DNA of 18,118 nt from Actinobacteria bacterium UBA3086 (GTDB lineage: Bacteria > Actinomycetota > Coriobacteriia > Anaerosomatales > UBA3086). Position numbers and translations under genes: made by a program. Location: assembly GCA_002367305.1 (NCBI GenBank), contig DFBG01000170.1:1-18118 (forward strand), read 5' to 3'. Position 1 is the first letter of the stretch. Each line of letters opens with the position of its first letter. Below the pieces are notes generated by a model. The model was given only the letters and a program-made list of their open reading frames with translations. It did not search any database and was not told the origin of the DNA. Below are positions 6,739-13,374 of this stretch, piece after piece.

Positions 6739-6755
6739 GGGCGCGATTCGTGCCC
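6739..6755 (+). promoter_or_regulatory. Seven-pair hairpin between rplE and rpsN
   Basis: GGGCGCG (6739-6745) pairs with CGTGCCC (6749-6755), seven pairs with one G-T wobble around an ATT loop. It lies seven bases after the rplE stop and five bases before the rpsN Shine-Dalgarno site AGGAGGT (6761-6767). No T tract follows. Confidence 0.4.
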
Positions 6756-6771
6756 TAAGAAGGAGGTAATG

Positions 6772-6957
6772 GTGGCTAAGAAGTCGATGATAGCCAAGGC
6801 GAAGCGTAAGCCGAAGTTCTCGACGCGTACGATCAATCGCTGCGGTCGCTGCGGTCGACCCCGTGCGTTCTATCGAAAGTTTGGCATGTGCCGCATCTGC
6901 GTGCGCGAGCTTGCAAGCCGTGGCGAGCTTCCCGGTGTTCGTAAGGCCAGCTGGTAG
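6772..6957 (+). CDS. rpsN: 30S ribosomal protein S14, type Z (zinc)
   Basis: A 61-residue short S14 with four zinc-binding cysteines, Cys24, Cys27, Cys40 and Cys43, in the pattern CGRC...CRIC; this is the zinc-dependent form. The end GELPGVRKASW is diagnostic. The start needs care: an ATG at 6769 lies only one base after AGGAGGT (6761-6767), while the next codon, GTG at 6772, has normal spacing and gives MAKKSMIAKAKRK and the exact family length. The frame stays open upstream into rplE, but that part is not S14. Stop is TAG. Confidence 0.95.
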   Translation: MAKKSMIAKAKRKPKFSTRTINRCGRCGRPRAFYRKFGMCRICVRELASRGELPGVRKASW

Positions 6958-7027
6958 GTCTTATCAACCCGGTGAAGGACCGATTCGGAAGGCGCGGCGG
7001 CCATGGGTCGCAGCGAACCAACGAAAA

Positions 7028-7040
7028 CGGGATCATCCCG
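7028..7040 (+). promoter_or_regulatory. Short hairpin ahead of rpsH
   Basis: CGGGA (7028-7032) and TCCCG (7036-7040) form a perfect five-pair stem around a three-base loop. It ends six bases before the rpsH Shine-Dalgarno site AGGAGG (7047-7052), within a 100-base spacer. The stem is short, so chance is a real alternative; it is listed because it sits where the stronger spacer hairpins do. Confidence 0.25.
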
Positions 7041-7057
7041 AACCATAGGAGGAACAA

Positions 7058-7456
7058 ATGAGCATGACCGACCCCATCGCCGATATGTTGACACGTGTTC
7101 GCAATGCGAACATCGCGTTCAAGGAATCGACGACGATGCCCTCATCCAAGAAGCTGGTTGAGATAGCCCGCATCATGAAGGAAGAGGGATATATCCAGGA
7201 CTACACCGTGACCGAGTCGGAGCCGCAGGCTTCTCTTGAGGTCACGTTGAAGTACGGACCCAAGAAGGAGCGCACTATCACCGGTATCCGCCGGATCTCC
7301 AAGCCGGGTCTTCGTGTGTATGCAAAGAAGGATGAGCTGCCCCGCGTTCTGGGTGGCCTCGGCATTGCTGTGATTTCCACATCCAGTGGCGTCATGACTG
7401 AGCGTCGTGCCCGCAAGGCTGGCGTCGGTGGCGAAGTCATCGCCTACATCTGGTAA
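7058..7456 (+). CDS. rpsH: 30S ribosomal protein S8
   Basis: A 132-residue S8, a primary binder of the 16S central domain and the translational repressor of the spc operon in E. coli (established there). It begins MSMTDPIADMLTRVRNAN and contains PSSKKLVEIARIMKEEGYI, then GIRRISKPGLRVYAK, and ends GGEVIAYIW with the preceding SSGVMTERRARKAGV, all classic. AGGAGG at 7047-7052 favours the ATG at 7058 (five bases) over a second one at 7064. Stop is TAA. Confidence 0.98.
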   Translation: MSMTDPIADMLTRVRNANIAFKESTTMPSSKKLVEIARIMKEEGYIQDYTVTESEPQASLEVTLKYGPKKERTITGIRRISKPGLRVYAKKDELPRVLGGLGIAVISTSSGVMTERRARKAGVGGEVIAYIW

Positions 7457-7484
7457 TCGGACTGGACTGAAAGGAGCGAAAGCT

Positions 7485-8021
7485 GTGTCTCGTATCGGTA
7501 AGCAGCCCGTCCCGGTCCCGTCCGGGGTAGAGGTGAAGATCGAAGGTTCAACGGTGAAGGTGAAGGGCCCCAAGGGCGAACTCAGTGGCACCTTCAATGA
7601 GGAGATGGCACTTGAAATGGTCGACGGTGAGCTCATTGTCACTCGCCCGAGTGACAGCCGCACACACCGTTCGTTGCATGGTCTGACCCGCTCGCTCATT
7701 GCCAACATGGTGGTGGGCGTGTCCGAGGGGTACTCCAAGACCCTCGAGATCGTCGGTGTCGGTTATCGTGCGCAGATGAAAGGCTCGGACCTGGAGCTCG
7801 CGCTCGGGTTCAGTCATCCCGTTCCGATCAAGGCTGAGGCCGGCATCTCTTTTGAGGTGCCCACGCAGACCAAGATCATTGTTCGTGGTATCGACAAGCA
7901 GCGGGTCGGTCAGGTGGCAGCTGAAATTCGTGACTGGCGCCGTCCCGAGCCGTATAAGGGCAAGGGTATTCGCTACGAAGGCGAGTACGTCCGCCGCAAG
8001 CTGGGCAAAACTGCCAAGTAG
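7485..8021 (+). CDS. rplF: 50S ribosomal protein L6
   Basis: A 178-residue L6, with two related alpha/beta domains near the sarcin-ricin loop and factor-binding site. The start is GTG at 7485 (MSRIGKQPVPVPSGV) after AAAGGAG; the frame runs open upstream into rpsH but that part is not L6. Later signatures are RSLHGLTRSLIANMVVGV, VGVGYRAQMKG and the C-terminal PEPYKGKGIRYEGEYVRRK. Stop is TAG. Confidence 0.97.
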   Translation: MSRIGKQPVPVPSGVEVKIEGSTVKVKGPKGELSGTFNEEMALEMVDGELIVTRPSDSRTHRSLHGLTRSLIANMVVGVSEGYSKTLEIVGVGYRAQMKGSDLELALGFSHPVPIKAEAGISFEVPTQTKIIVRGIDKQRVGQVAAEIRDWRRPEPYKGKGIRYEGEYVRRKLGKTAK

Positions 8022-8038
8022 CACGACTCGTAGAGCAG

Positions 8039-8067
8039 CGTGGGACGGTCGGACATCGCCCCGCACG
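8039..8067 (+). promoter_or_regulatory. Possible hairpin ahead of rplR
   Basis: CGTGGG (8039-8044) can pair with CC (8061-8062) and CACG (8064-8067), leaving a bulged G at 8063 and a 16-base loop. It lies five bases before the rplR Shine-Dalgarno site AAGGAGAG (8072-8079). The loop is large and the helix imperfect, so support is weak. Confidence 0.2.
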
Positions 8068-8087
8068 AAACAAGGAGAGTTATCAGG

Positions 8088-8456
8088 ATGGACAGGACGA
8101 AAGCTAAGGCGGCGGGTCTCGCCCGTCGCAAGCGGAAGGTACGGGGTCGGGTCAGTGGTACAGCCACACGCCCGCGTCTCTGTGTGACCCGCAGCAGTTC
8201 GAACATCTATGCTCAGCTGATCGACGATGTCGCCGGCGTTACGCTGGTGAACGCGTCGAGCATCGACACTGAGCTACGTAGCGCACTCAAGTCCGGCGCG
8301 AACATCGATGCGGCCAAGGCCGTCGGTGAGGCTGTCGGCCGAAGGGCCCTCGAGGCTGGCTACACTGAGGTCATTTTCGACCGCAGTGGTCGCCTGTACC
8401 ACGGTCGGGTCAAGGCTCTGGCAGACGGTGCGCGTAGCGCCGGACTCAAGTTCTAG
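8088..8456 (+). CDS. rplR: 50S ribosomal protein L18
   Basis: A 122-residue L18, which binds 5S rRNA with L5 and forms the central protuberance. The basic N-terminus KAAGLARRKRKVRGRVSGTA, then RPRLCVTRSSSNIYAQLIDD, and the end FDRSGRLYHGRVKALADGAR are family signatures. The frame extends upstream to a GTG at 8040, but the ATG at 8088 has AAGGAGAG at 8072-8079 and gives the normal length. Stop is TAG. Confidence 0.96.
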   Translation: MDRTKAKAAGLARRKRKVRGRVSGTATRPRLCVTRSSSNIYAQLIDDVAGVTLVNASSIDTELRSALKSGANIDAAKAVGEAVGRRALEAGYTEVIFDRSGRLYHGRVKALADGARSAGLKF

Positions 8457-8467
8457 GGAGGATCTGT

Positions 8468-8977
8468 ATGGCCCGCAGGGAAGCCCCGGTATCGGAGCTG
8501 AAGGAAAAGGTAGTCTATATCAACCGCGTCTCGAAGGTGGTAAAGGGTGGACGTCGTTTCGCCCTCACTGCTCTCGTGGTCGTCGGTGACGGCAAGGGTA
8601 GAGTCGGTGTCGGCATGGGCAAGTCTCAGGAAGTGCCCGTTGCCATCAAGAAGGGCATCGAGGACGCCAAGAAGAACATGTTCGACGTGCCGCTGCAGGA
8701 TGGCACGATCCCGCACGAGATCAACGGCATCTTCGGTGCCGGCAAGGTGATGCTGAAGCCGGCAGCGCCCGGTACTGGAATCATCGCAGGTGGACCGGTT
8801 CGAGCACTGCTCGAGTTGGCCGGCGTCACCGATGTACTGTCGAAGTCCCTCGGCAGCGACAACGCACTCAACATGCTCAAGGCGGCGGCCGAGGGCCTCA
8901 AGAATCTCTCAAGCCCCGAGACCATCGCGCGTCGTCGCGGTAAGACCGTGGGCCAGATCTACGGTTGGGAGGAGTAG
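8468..8977 (+). CDS. rpsE: 30S ribosomal protein S5
   Basis: A 169-residue S5, which with S3 and S4 shapes the mRNA entry tunnel and affects decoding accuracy. The double-stranded-RNA-binding-like N-terminal domain is clear: VVYINRVSKVVKGGRRF, then VGDGKGRVGVGMGKSQEVP. The C-terminal domain has APGTGIIAGGPVRALLELAG and ends near RRRGKTVGQIYGWEE. AGGGAGG (8455-8461) leaves six bases to the ATG and overlaps the rplR end. Stop is TAG. Confidence 0.98.
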   Translation: MARREAPVSELKEKVVYINRVSKVVKGGRRFALTALVVVGDGKGRVGVGMGKSQEVPVAIKKGIEDAKKNMFDVPLQDGTIPHEINGIFGAGKVMLKPAAPGTGIIAGGPVRALLELAGVTDVLSKSLGSDNALNMLKAAAEGLKNLSSPETIARRRGKTVGQIYGWEE

Positions 8978-8984
8978 AACTCCA

Positions 8985-9167
8985 ATGGCGAACAAGCTTC
9001 GAGTGACGCAGACCAAGAGCGTCATCAGCCAGCCCAAGGACCAGAAGGCGACCGTACGTGCCTTGGGTCTCAAGCGGATGCGGCATACCGTCGAGCATGA
9101 CGATAACCCCGTGATTCGCGGTATGGTGTTCAAGGTCAAGCATCTGGTCAAGGTCGAGGAGATATAG
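8985..9167 (+). CDS. rpmD: 50S ribosomal protein L30
   Basis: A 60-residue L30, a small ferredoxin-like-fold protein of the large subunit. It reads MANKLRVTQTKSVISQPKDQ, then ATVRALGLKRMRHTV and ends VFKVKHLVKVEEI, which fits the family well. The ATG at 8985 lies seven bases after the rpsE stop, with the purine-rich GGGAGGAG end of rpsE as its ribosome-binding site. The open frame further upstream lies inside rpsE and is not part of this gene. Stop is TAG. Confidence 0.96.
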   Translation: MANKLRVTQTKSVISQPKDQKATVRALGLKRMRHTVEHDDNPVIRGMVFKVKHLVKVEEI

Positions 9168-9189
9168 AGTCCTCTGATTGACTGATTCA

Positions 9190-9260
9190 CGTGCCCCGGA
9201 ACCCCGGGGCACGGCCGCAGACGCGGCAGCAAGGTAAGTCAGCCGGCGGCGAGCAGCCGG
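9190..9260 (+). promoter_or_regulatory. Cluster of three GC-rich hairpins between rpmD and rplO
   Basis: Stem I is a perfect ten-pair helix, CGTGCCCCGG (9190-9199) with CCGGGGCACG (9204-9213), with an AACC loop. Stem II starts on the very next base: GCCGC (9214-9218) with GCGGC (9223-9227), loop AGAC, so the two could stack coaxially. Stem III pairs CCGGC (9243-9247) with GCCGG (9256-9260). No T tract follows, and rplO starts 49 bases downstream. Stem I is the strongest inverted repeat I found in the window. Function is unknown: pausing, mRNA stabilisation or protein binding. Confidence 0.55.
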
Positions 9261-9309
9261 TAGCGGTGGGTGCGAGGCACTCTCCGAAGCGAAATAAAAG
9301 GAGATAGAT

Positions 9310-9756
9310 ATGCAGTTGCACGATCTTACGCCGGCCCCGGGCTCTCGCAAGAGCCGCAAGCGGATCGGTCGCGGTCACGGAAGTGGCCATGGTGGTCAGT
9401 CCGGTCGCGGTAGCGATGGTCAGGGATCTCGCGCAGGCGGAGGCAAGGGCCCGGGCTTCGAGGGTGGTCAGACTCCTCTCTACATGCGTTTGCCTAAACT
9501 TCCCGGGTTCAAGAACCACTTCCGCGTGGAGTACGTCGTGGTCAACGTTTCGCGCCTTGATGACGCTTTTTCCAAGGGCGATGTCGTGGATATCGATGTC
9601 CTTTTTGACAAGGGGATCGTCAAGTCCAAGACCGCACCGGTCAAGGTTCTCGGCGATGGTGAGATCTCCAAGGCTCTCACCGTCAAGGTGGACAAGGTGT
9701 CTGGTTCGGCTCGATCCAAGATCGAGGCAGCCGGAGGGACGGTCGAGACACTGTGA
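9310..9756 (+). CDS. rplO: 50S ribosomal protein L15
   Basis: A 148-residue L15, a late-assembly 50S protein. The Gly/Arg-rich N-terminal extension is typical: LHDLTPAPGSRKSRKRIGRG, then GSGHGGQSGRG and GPGFEGGQTPLYMRLPKLPG. The C-terminal globular part ends SKIEAAGGTVETL. AAAAGGAG (9296-9303) precedes the ATG by six bases, in a short A-rich patch that contrasts with the GC-rich hairpins upstream. Its TGA overlaps the secY GTG by four bases, so secY is probably coupled to it. Confidence 0.97.
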   Translation: MQLHDLTPAPGSRKSRKRIGRGHGSGHGGQSGRGSDGQGSRAGGGKGPGFEGGQTPLYMRLPKLPGFKNHFRVEYVVVNVSRLDDAFSKGDVVDIDVLFDKGIVKSKTAPVKVLGDGEISKALTVKVDKVSGSARSKIEAAGGTVETL

Positions 9757-11003
9757 TTACCGCCCTCGCGAATGCATTCCGTGTACCTGATCTGCGCAAG
9801 AAGATCATCTTCACGTTGACCATCATCGCGCTCTATCGTGTGGGTGCCCATATCCCGGTCCCTGGTGTGGACCTCGATAAGGTCAAGTCGATCGTTGAGG
9901 GCGGCGCTGCACTCGGCCTCCTCAACCTGTTCTCCGGCGGTGCGCTGGAGAACTTCGCTGTGTTCGCACTGGGTATCATGCCGTACATCACCGCATCGAT
10001 CATCATGCAGTTGCTGCAGGGTGTCATTCCGGTGTTGGAGCGTTGGTCCAAAGAGGGCGAAGCCGGACAGCGCAAGGTCACTCAGTGGACTCGCTATGGA
10101 ACGCTGGCCATCGCGCTCCTGCAGTCCATCGGTAGCCTCGCGGTATTCCGCGATGCAATGGCTACCGGCGGCGGTTACGAGACGCTCAGCCGTGTCATGG
10201 TCGTCGTCTCGCTTATCGCGGGTACGGCGATGATCATGTGGATGGGCGAGCTCATCACGCAGCGTGGTATCGGCAACGGCATGTCATTGATCATCTTCGC
10301 GAGCATCGTCGCGCGTTTCCCGCAGGCGATTTGGCAGGCGATCCAGTTGGGCAGCGCGTTCATGGTGGTCGTCATGCTCTTCATCTTCGTGTTCGTCATT
10401 GCGGCGATCGTGACGATGGAGCGTGGGCAGAGGCGGATTCCCGTGCAGTATGCCAAGCGTGTTGTGGGCCGCAAGGTCTATGGCGGTGCTGGTACGTACA
10501 TTCCGCTCAAGATCAACGGCGCGAACGTGATCCCGATCATCTTCGCATCCGCGATCCTGTTCTTCCCGGCTCAGCTCGCCGCGATGACCGCCAACGAGAC
10601 GTTGATCCGCATCGGTAATGCGCTTTCCAGCGGTTGGCTGTATTACGCGTTGTTCTTCGCGTTCATCGTGTTCTTCACGTACTTCTACACCGCGTTGGTT
10701 TTCAACCCGATCGATCTGGGCGACAACCTGCGCAAGAATGGTGGCTTCATTCCGGGCGTGCGTCCGGGGCGTGCCACCGTTGTGTACATCGAGAACGTGC
10801 TGAATCGCATTACGCTCCCTGGTGCTGTGTTCTTGGGATTGATAGCAATCGCTCCCACGATTCTTTTCCGCTCCACGGGTGTAACGGTGCTCGAACAGTT
10901 CGGCGGTACTTCGATCCTGATCATGGTGGGCGTAGCCCTGGAAACCATGACTCAGCTCGAGAGCCAGCTCAAGATGCGTCACTACGACGGGTTCTTCAAG
11001 TAG
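9753..11003 (+). CDS. secY: Protein translocase channel subunit SecY
   Basis: A 416-residue polytopic membrane protein, the channel of the SecYEG translocon. The start MITALANAFRVPDLRKKI and the first membrane helix with ALYRVGAHIPVPGVD are typical, followed by the plug region and GIMPYITASIIMQLL (residues 74-88). The cytoplasmic loop with ERGQRRIPVQYAKR (223-236) and the later GGFIPGVRPGR (330-340) are the ribosome- and SecA-contacting loops of the family. About ten hydrophobic segments can be traced. The GTG start overlaps the rplO stop (GTGA). Stop is TAG. Confidence 0.98.
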   Translation: MITALANAFRVPDLRKKIIFTLTIIALYRVGAHIPVPGVDLDKVKSIVEGGAALGLLNLFSGGALENFAVFALGIMPYITASIIMQLLQGVIPVLERWSKEGEAGQRKVTQWTRYGTLAIALLQSIGSLAVFRDAMATGGGYETLSRVMVVVSLIAGTAMIMWMGELITQRGIGNGMSLIIFASIVARFPQAIWQAIQLGSAFMVVVMLFIFVFVIAAIVTMERGQRRIPVQYAKRVVGRKVYGGAGTYIPLKINGANVIPIIFASAILFFPAQLAAMTANETLIRIGNALSSGWLYYALFFAFIVFFTYFYTALVFNPIDLGDNLRKNGGFIPGVRPGRATVVYIENVLNRITLPGAVFLGLIAIAPTILFRSTGVTVLEQFGGTSILIMVGVALETMTQLESQLKMRHYDGFFK

Positions 11004-11028
11004 GTCAGCAACTTCTGGGAGGGAACCG

Positions 11029-11673
11029 ATGAACATCGTTCTGCTGGGCGCTCCGGGTGCCGGTAAAGGTACGCAGGCCGCGATGATGGTGGAGACTTGG
11101 GGATTTCCTCATATCTCAACAGGTGACATTCTCCGCAAGGCCGTTGCTGATGCCACACCGCTGGGTCTTGAGGCAAAGCGCTATATGGACGCAGGGGACT
11201 TGGTGCCCGATCTCGTGGTCATCGGTCTCGTGAAGAGTCGTCTGAGTTCTGACGATGCGAAGAAGGGTTTCATCCTCGATGGGTTTCCTCGTACGGCCGT
11301 ACAGGCCGAGGCGCTGGACACCGAACTCGAGTCGATGGGCTTGTCGATCGACGCTGCGATTCTGGTTTCTGTCGACAGCAACGTGCTCGTGGGTAGACTC
11401 ACTGCGCGCCGTACTTGTAAGGCGTGTGGCAAGATCTTTAACTTGCAGAACAATGCGCCAGTTGATCCCAAGGTATGCGAAGTCTGCGGAGGCGAACTCT
11501 ATCAGCGTGATGACGACACCGTGGAAACGGTCTCCAATCGCCTGAGCGTGTATGAGCGCTCCACTGCACCTTTGATCGGCTACTATCGCGACAAGGGCGT
11601 TCTCAAGGAGATAGATGGCGACAGAGCGGTTGACGCTGTGTTCGCTGACGTCCGCGAGATAGTGAAGGGCTAG
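11029..11673 (+). CDS. adk: Adenylate kinase, zinc-bearing long LID form
   Basis: A 214-residue adenylate kinase (ATP + AMP = 2 ADP), cytosolic. The P-loop GAPGAGKGT is at residues 7-15 with Lys13, the NMP-binding part includes HISTGDILR and GDLVPDLVV (56-64), and FILDGFPRT is at 81-89. The long LID carries Cys130, Cys133, Cys150 and Cys153, a structural zinc site found in Gram-positive-type enzymes. The arginine-rich LID end DDTVETVSNRL follows. GGGAGGG (11017-11023) precedes the ATG by five bases. The secY-adk-map order is common. Stop is TAG. Confidence 0.98.
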   Translation: MNIVLLGAPGAGKGTQAAMMVETWGFPHISTGDILRKAVADATPLGLEAKRYMDAGDLVPDLVVIGLVKSRLSSDDAKKGFILDGFPRTAVQAEALDTELESMGLSIDAAILVSVDSNVLVGRLTARRTCKACGKIFNLQNNAPVDPKVCEVCGGELYQRDDDTVETVSNRLSVYERSTAPLIGYYRDKGVLKEIDGDRAVDAVFADVREIVKG

Positions 11674-11683
11674 CGACCGTAGC

Positions 11684-12433
11684 GTGATTATTCGTAAGTC
11701 ACCCGCAGAGATAGAAATCATGAGAGAGGCCGGGCGGCTCACCGCCCGGGCTCTCCGTTCCGTTGGCGAGGCGATTCGGCCCGGTATCTCCACGCTTGAG
11801 CTCGATGCAGTGGCCGAGTCGGTCATACGTGATGCAGGCGCAGTGCCTGCGTTCAAGGGCTTCCATGGGTTCCCGGGAACCATCTGCGCGTCACTTAACC
11901 ATGAGGTGGTGCACGGAATTCCCTCCAAGCGCACGAGACTGCGTGAGGGTGACATACTCTCGGTCGACTGTGGTGCCATCATAGACGGGTATTTCGGCGA
12001 CAGTGCGGTGACATTCCCGGTGGGAGAGATCACTCCGGACGCCAAGCACCTGCTTGATGCGACGAAACGTTCGCTCGAGGCCGGTATCGCCCGATGTCAT
12101 GCGGGTATGCGACTCTATGACATCTCTAACGCCGTGCAGACGGTCGCTGAGGCGGAGGGCTTCTCGGTTGTCAGGGAGTACGTGGGCCACGGTATCGGAC
12201 GTACTATGCATGAGGACCCGCAGATACCGAATTATGGTCCTGCGGGACAAGGTCCAGCCCTCAAAGTGGGTATGGTATTTGCGATCGAGCCCATGATCAA
12301 TGCGGGGGAGGCTGCTGTCTACTCGCTCGATGATGGGTGGACAGTGGTGACGCAGGACGGCCAGATTTCAGCACATTTTGAGCACACGGTCGCATTGACC
12401 GAGGATGGTCCCGTGGTACTCACGGTAGAGTGA
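11684..12433 (+). CDS. map: Methionine aminopeptidase, type I
   Basis: A 249-residue type I enzyme that removes the initiator methionine from nascent proteins. The five metal ligands are all visible: Asp95 (SVDCG), Asp106 (FGDSA), His169 (VGHGIG), Glu202 (AIEPM) and Glu233 (HFEHT). His77 in VVHGIP matches the substrate-site histidine. There is no N-terminal zinc-finger extension. The GTG start lies ten bases after the adk stop, and no good Shine-Dalgarno site sits at normal distance (only GAAGGG, 14 bases away), so translation may depend on coupling to adk. Stop is TGA. Confidence 0.96.
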   Translation: MIIRKSPAEIEIMREAGRLTARALRSVGEAIRPGISTLELDAVAESVIRDAGAVPAFKGFHGFPGTICASLNHEVVHGIPSKRTRLREGDILSVDCGAIIDGYFGDSAVTFPVGEITPDAKHLLDATKRSLEAGIARCHAGMRLYDISNAVQTVAEAEGFSVVREYVGHGIGRTMHEDPQIPNYGPAGQGPALKVGMVFAIEPMINAGEAAVYSLDDGWTVVTQDGQISAHFEHTVALTEDGPVVLTVE

Positions 12434-12444
12434 TCTGAATTCGA

Positions 12445-12474
12445 TTGGACGTGTGGCGCACGGATGGCTATACT
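12445..12474 (+). promoter_or_regulatory. Probable sigma-70-type promoter for infA and the alpha cluster
   Basis: A -10-like TATACT at 12469-12474 (five of six consensus bases) lies 18 bases after a -35-like TTGGAC at 12445-12450 (TTG conserved, the rest weak). Transcription would start near 12481, giving a leader of about 33 bases before the infA TTG. It is the only good -10 hexamer I found in an intergenic position in the window, and the map-infA gap is a sensible place for it. Confidence 0.55.
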
Positions 12475-12513
12475 AACCTTTCGTGACTTGAAGCAGTTGA
12501 GGAGCGTAGTTAC

Positions 12514-12735
12514 TTGAGCAAGCGTGAAGACGCAATTGAGATGGAGGGCACCGTATCCGAGCCTCTGCCCAACGCAATGTTTCGTGTTGAGCTTGAGAAC
12601 GGACACAAGGTGCTTGCCCATATCTCCGGAAAGATGCGCATGCATTACATTCGCATCCTTCCTGGGGACAAAGTAGTGGTGGAGCTTTCACCGTACGATC
12701 TGACTCGCGGACGCATCACCTACCGCTACAAGTAG
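12514..12735 (+). CDS. infA: Translation initiation factor IF-1
   Basis: A 73-residue IF-1, a single OB-fold (S1-type) protein that binds the A site of the 30S subunit during initiation. The sequence SKREDAIEMEGTVSEPLPN, MFRVELENGHKVLAHISGKM and RGRITYRYK covers the whole family pattern. The start is TTG at 12514; GGAG at 12501-12504 lies nine bases upstream and no in-frame ATG gives a complete protein. It probably has its own promoter. Stop is TAG. Confidence 0.97.
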   Translation: MSKREDAIEMEGTVSEPLPNAMFRVELENGHKVLAHISGKMRMHYIRILPGDKVVVELSPYDLTRGRITYRYK

Positions 12736-12863
12736 GAAACGTTCCGAGTTGCAAGTGGATACGTTGACGCCGTTGGCGCCGAGTGTCCGAACAGCGACAA
12801 ACCGCACCTGCGGCTGGGTGTGAACATAGATATCTCGCGCAAGAAGTTTCGAGAGGGAGAACG

Positions 12864-12977
12864 ATGAAGGTACGACCTTCGGTAAAGAAGATGTGTGATA
12901 AGTGCAAAGTGATCCGTCGCCGCGGCAGGGTCTTCGTGATTTGCGATAACCCTCGCCATAAGCAGCGACAGGGTTAG
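12864..12977 (+). CDS. rpmJ: 50S ribosomal protein L36, zinc form
   Basis: A 37-residue L36, the smallest large-subunit protein. It reads MKVRPSVKKMCDKCKVIRRR, with zinc ligands Cys11, Cys14, Cys27 and His32 in the C+ pattern. The frame is open further upstream to 12783, but the ATG at 12864 after GAGGGAGA is the only one that fits the family. A 128-base spacer separates it from infA; I see only weak complementarity there (CGCC 12768-12771 with GGCG 12775-12778, CCGC 12802-12805 with GCGG 12810-12813). Stop is TAG. Confidence 0.97.
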   Translation: MKVRPSVKKMCDKCKVIRRRGRVFVICDNPRHKQRQG

Positions 12978-12993
12978 GTAGGAGGGAACAAGC

Positions 12994-13368
12994 TTGGCCC
13001 GCATCGCAGGTGTCGACCTTCCGCGCGAGAAGCGCGTAGAGGTCGGCCTCACCTACATCTACGGGATCGGTCAGACGACCAGCGATACGATCCTGCGCGA
13101 GACCGGCATAAGCCCGGACACTCGTGTGCGTGACCTCACGGAAGAAGAGGTCGTTCGTCTGCGTGAGTACATCGACCGCAATCTCAAGATCGAGGGTGAC
13201 CTCCGTCGAGAGACCGGCCAGAACATCAAGCGCCTTATGGAGATCGGCTGCTATCGTGGCCTTCGCCATCGTCGCGGCCTACCCGTGCGTGGTCAAAGGA
13301 CCCACACGAATGCTCGCACTCGCAAGGGCCCGCGTCGTCAAATCGGCGCAAAAAAGAAGGGTAAGTAG
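12994..13368 (+). CDS. rpsM: 30S ribosomal protein S13
   Basis: A 124-residue S13, in the 30S head, bridging to the 50S and contacting P-site tRNA with its tail. The start ARIAGVDLPREKRVEVGLTY, the helix-two-turn-helix region with YGIG, and the block RGLRHRRGLPVRGQRTHTNA with TRKGPR are all diagnostic. It starts with TTG at 12994, seven bases after GGAGGG (12981-12986). The Lys-rich end is usual. Stop is TAG. Confidence 0.98.
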   Translation: MARIAGVDLPREKRVEVGLTYIYGIGQTTSDTILRETGISPDTRVRDLTEEEVVRLREYIDRNLKIEGDLRRETGQNIKRLMEIGCYRGLRHRRGLPVRGQRTHTNARTRKGPRRQIGAKKKGK

Positions 13369-13374
13369 GCAGGT

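Noticed and set aside
6679..6771. N-terminal extension of rpsN into rplE
   Set aside because: The frame is open, but the added residues are not S14-like and the Shine-Dalgarno site at 6761-6767 marks the real start.
8040..8087. Earlier GTG start for rplR
   Set aside because: It adds 16 residues unlike L18; the ATG at 8088 has a good ribosome-binding site and gives normal length. The open extensions upstream of rplF, rpmD and rpmJ are rejected for the same reason.
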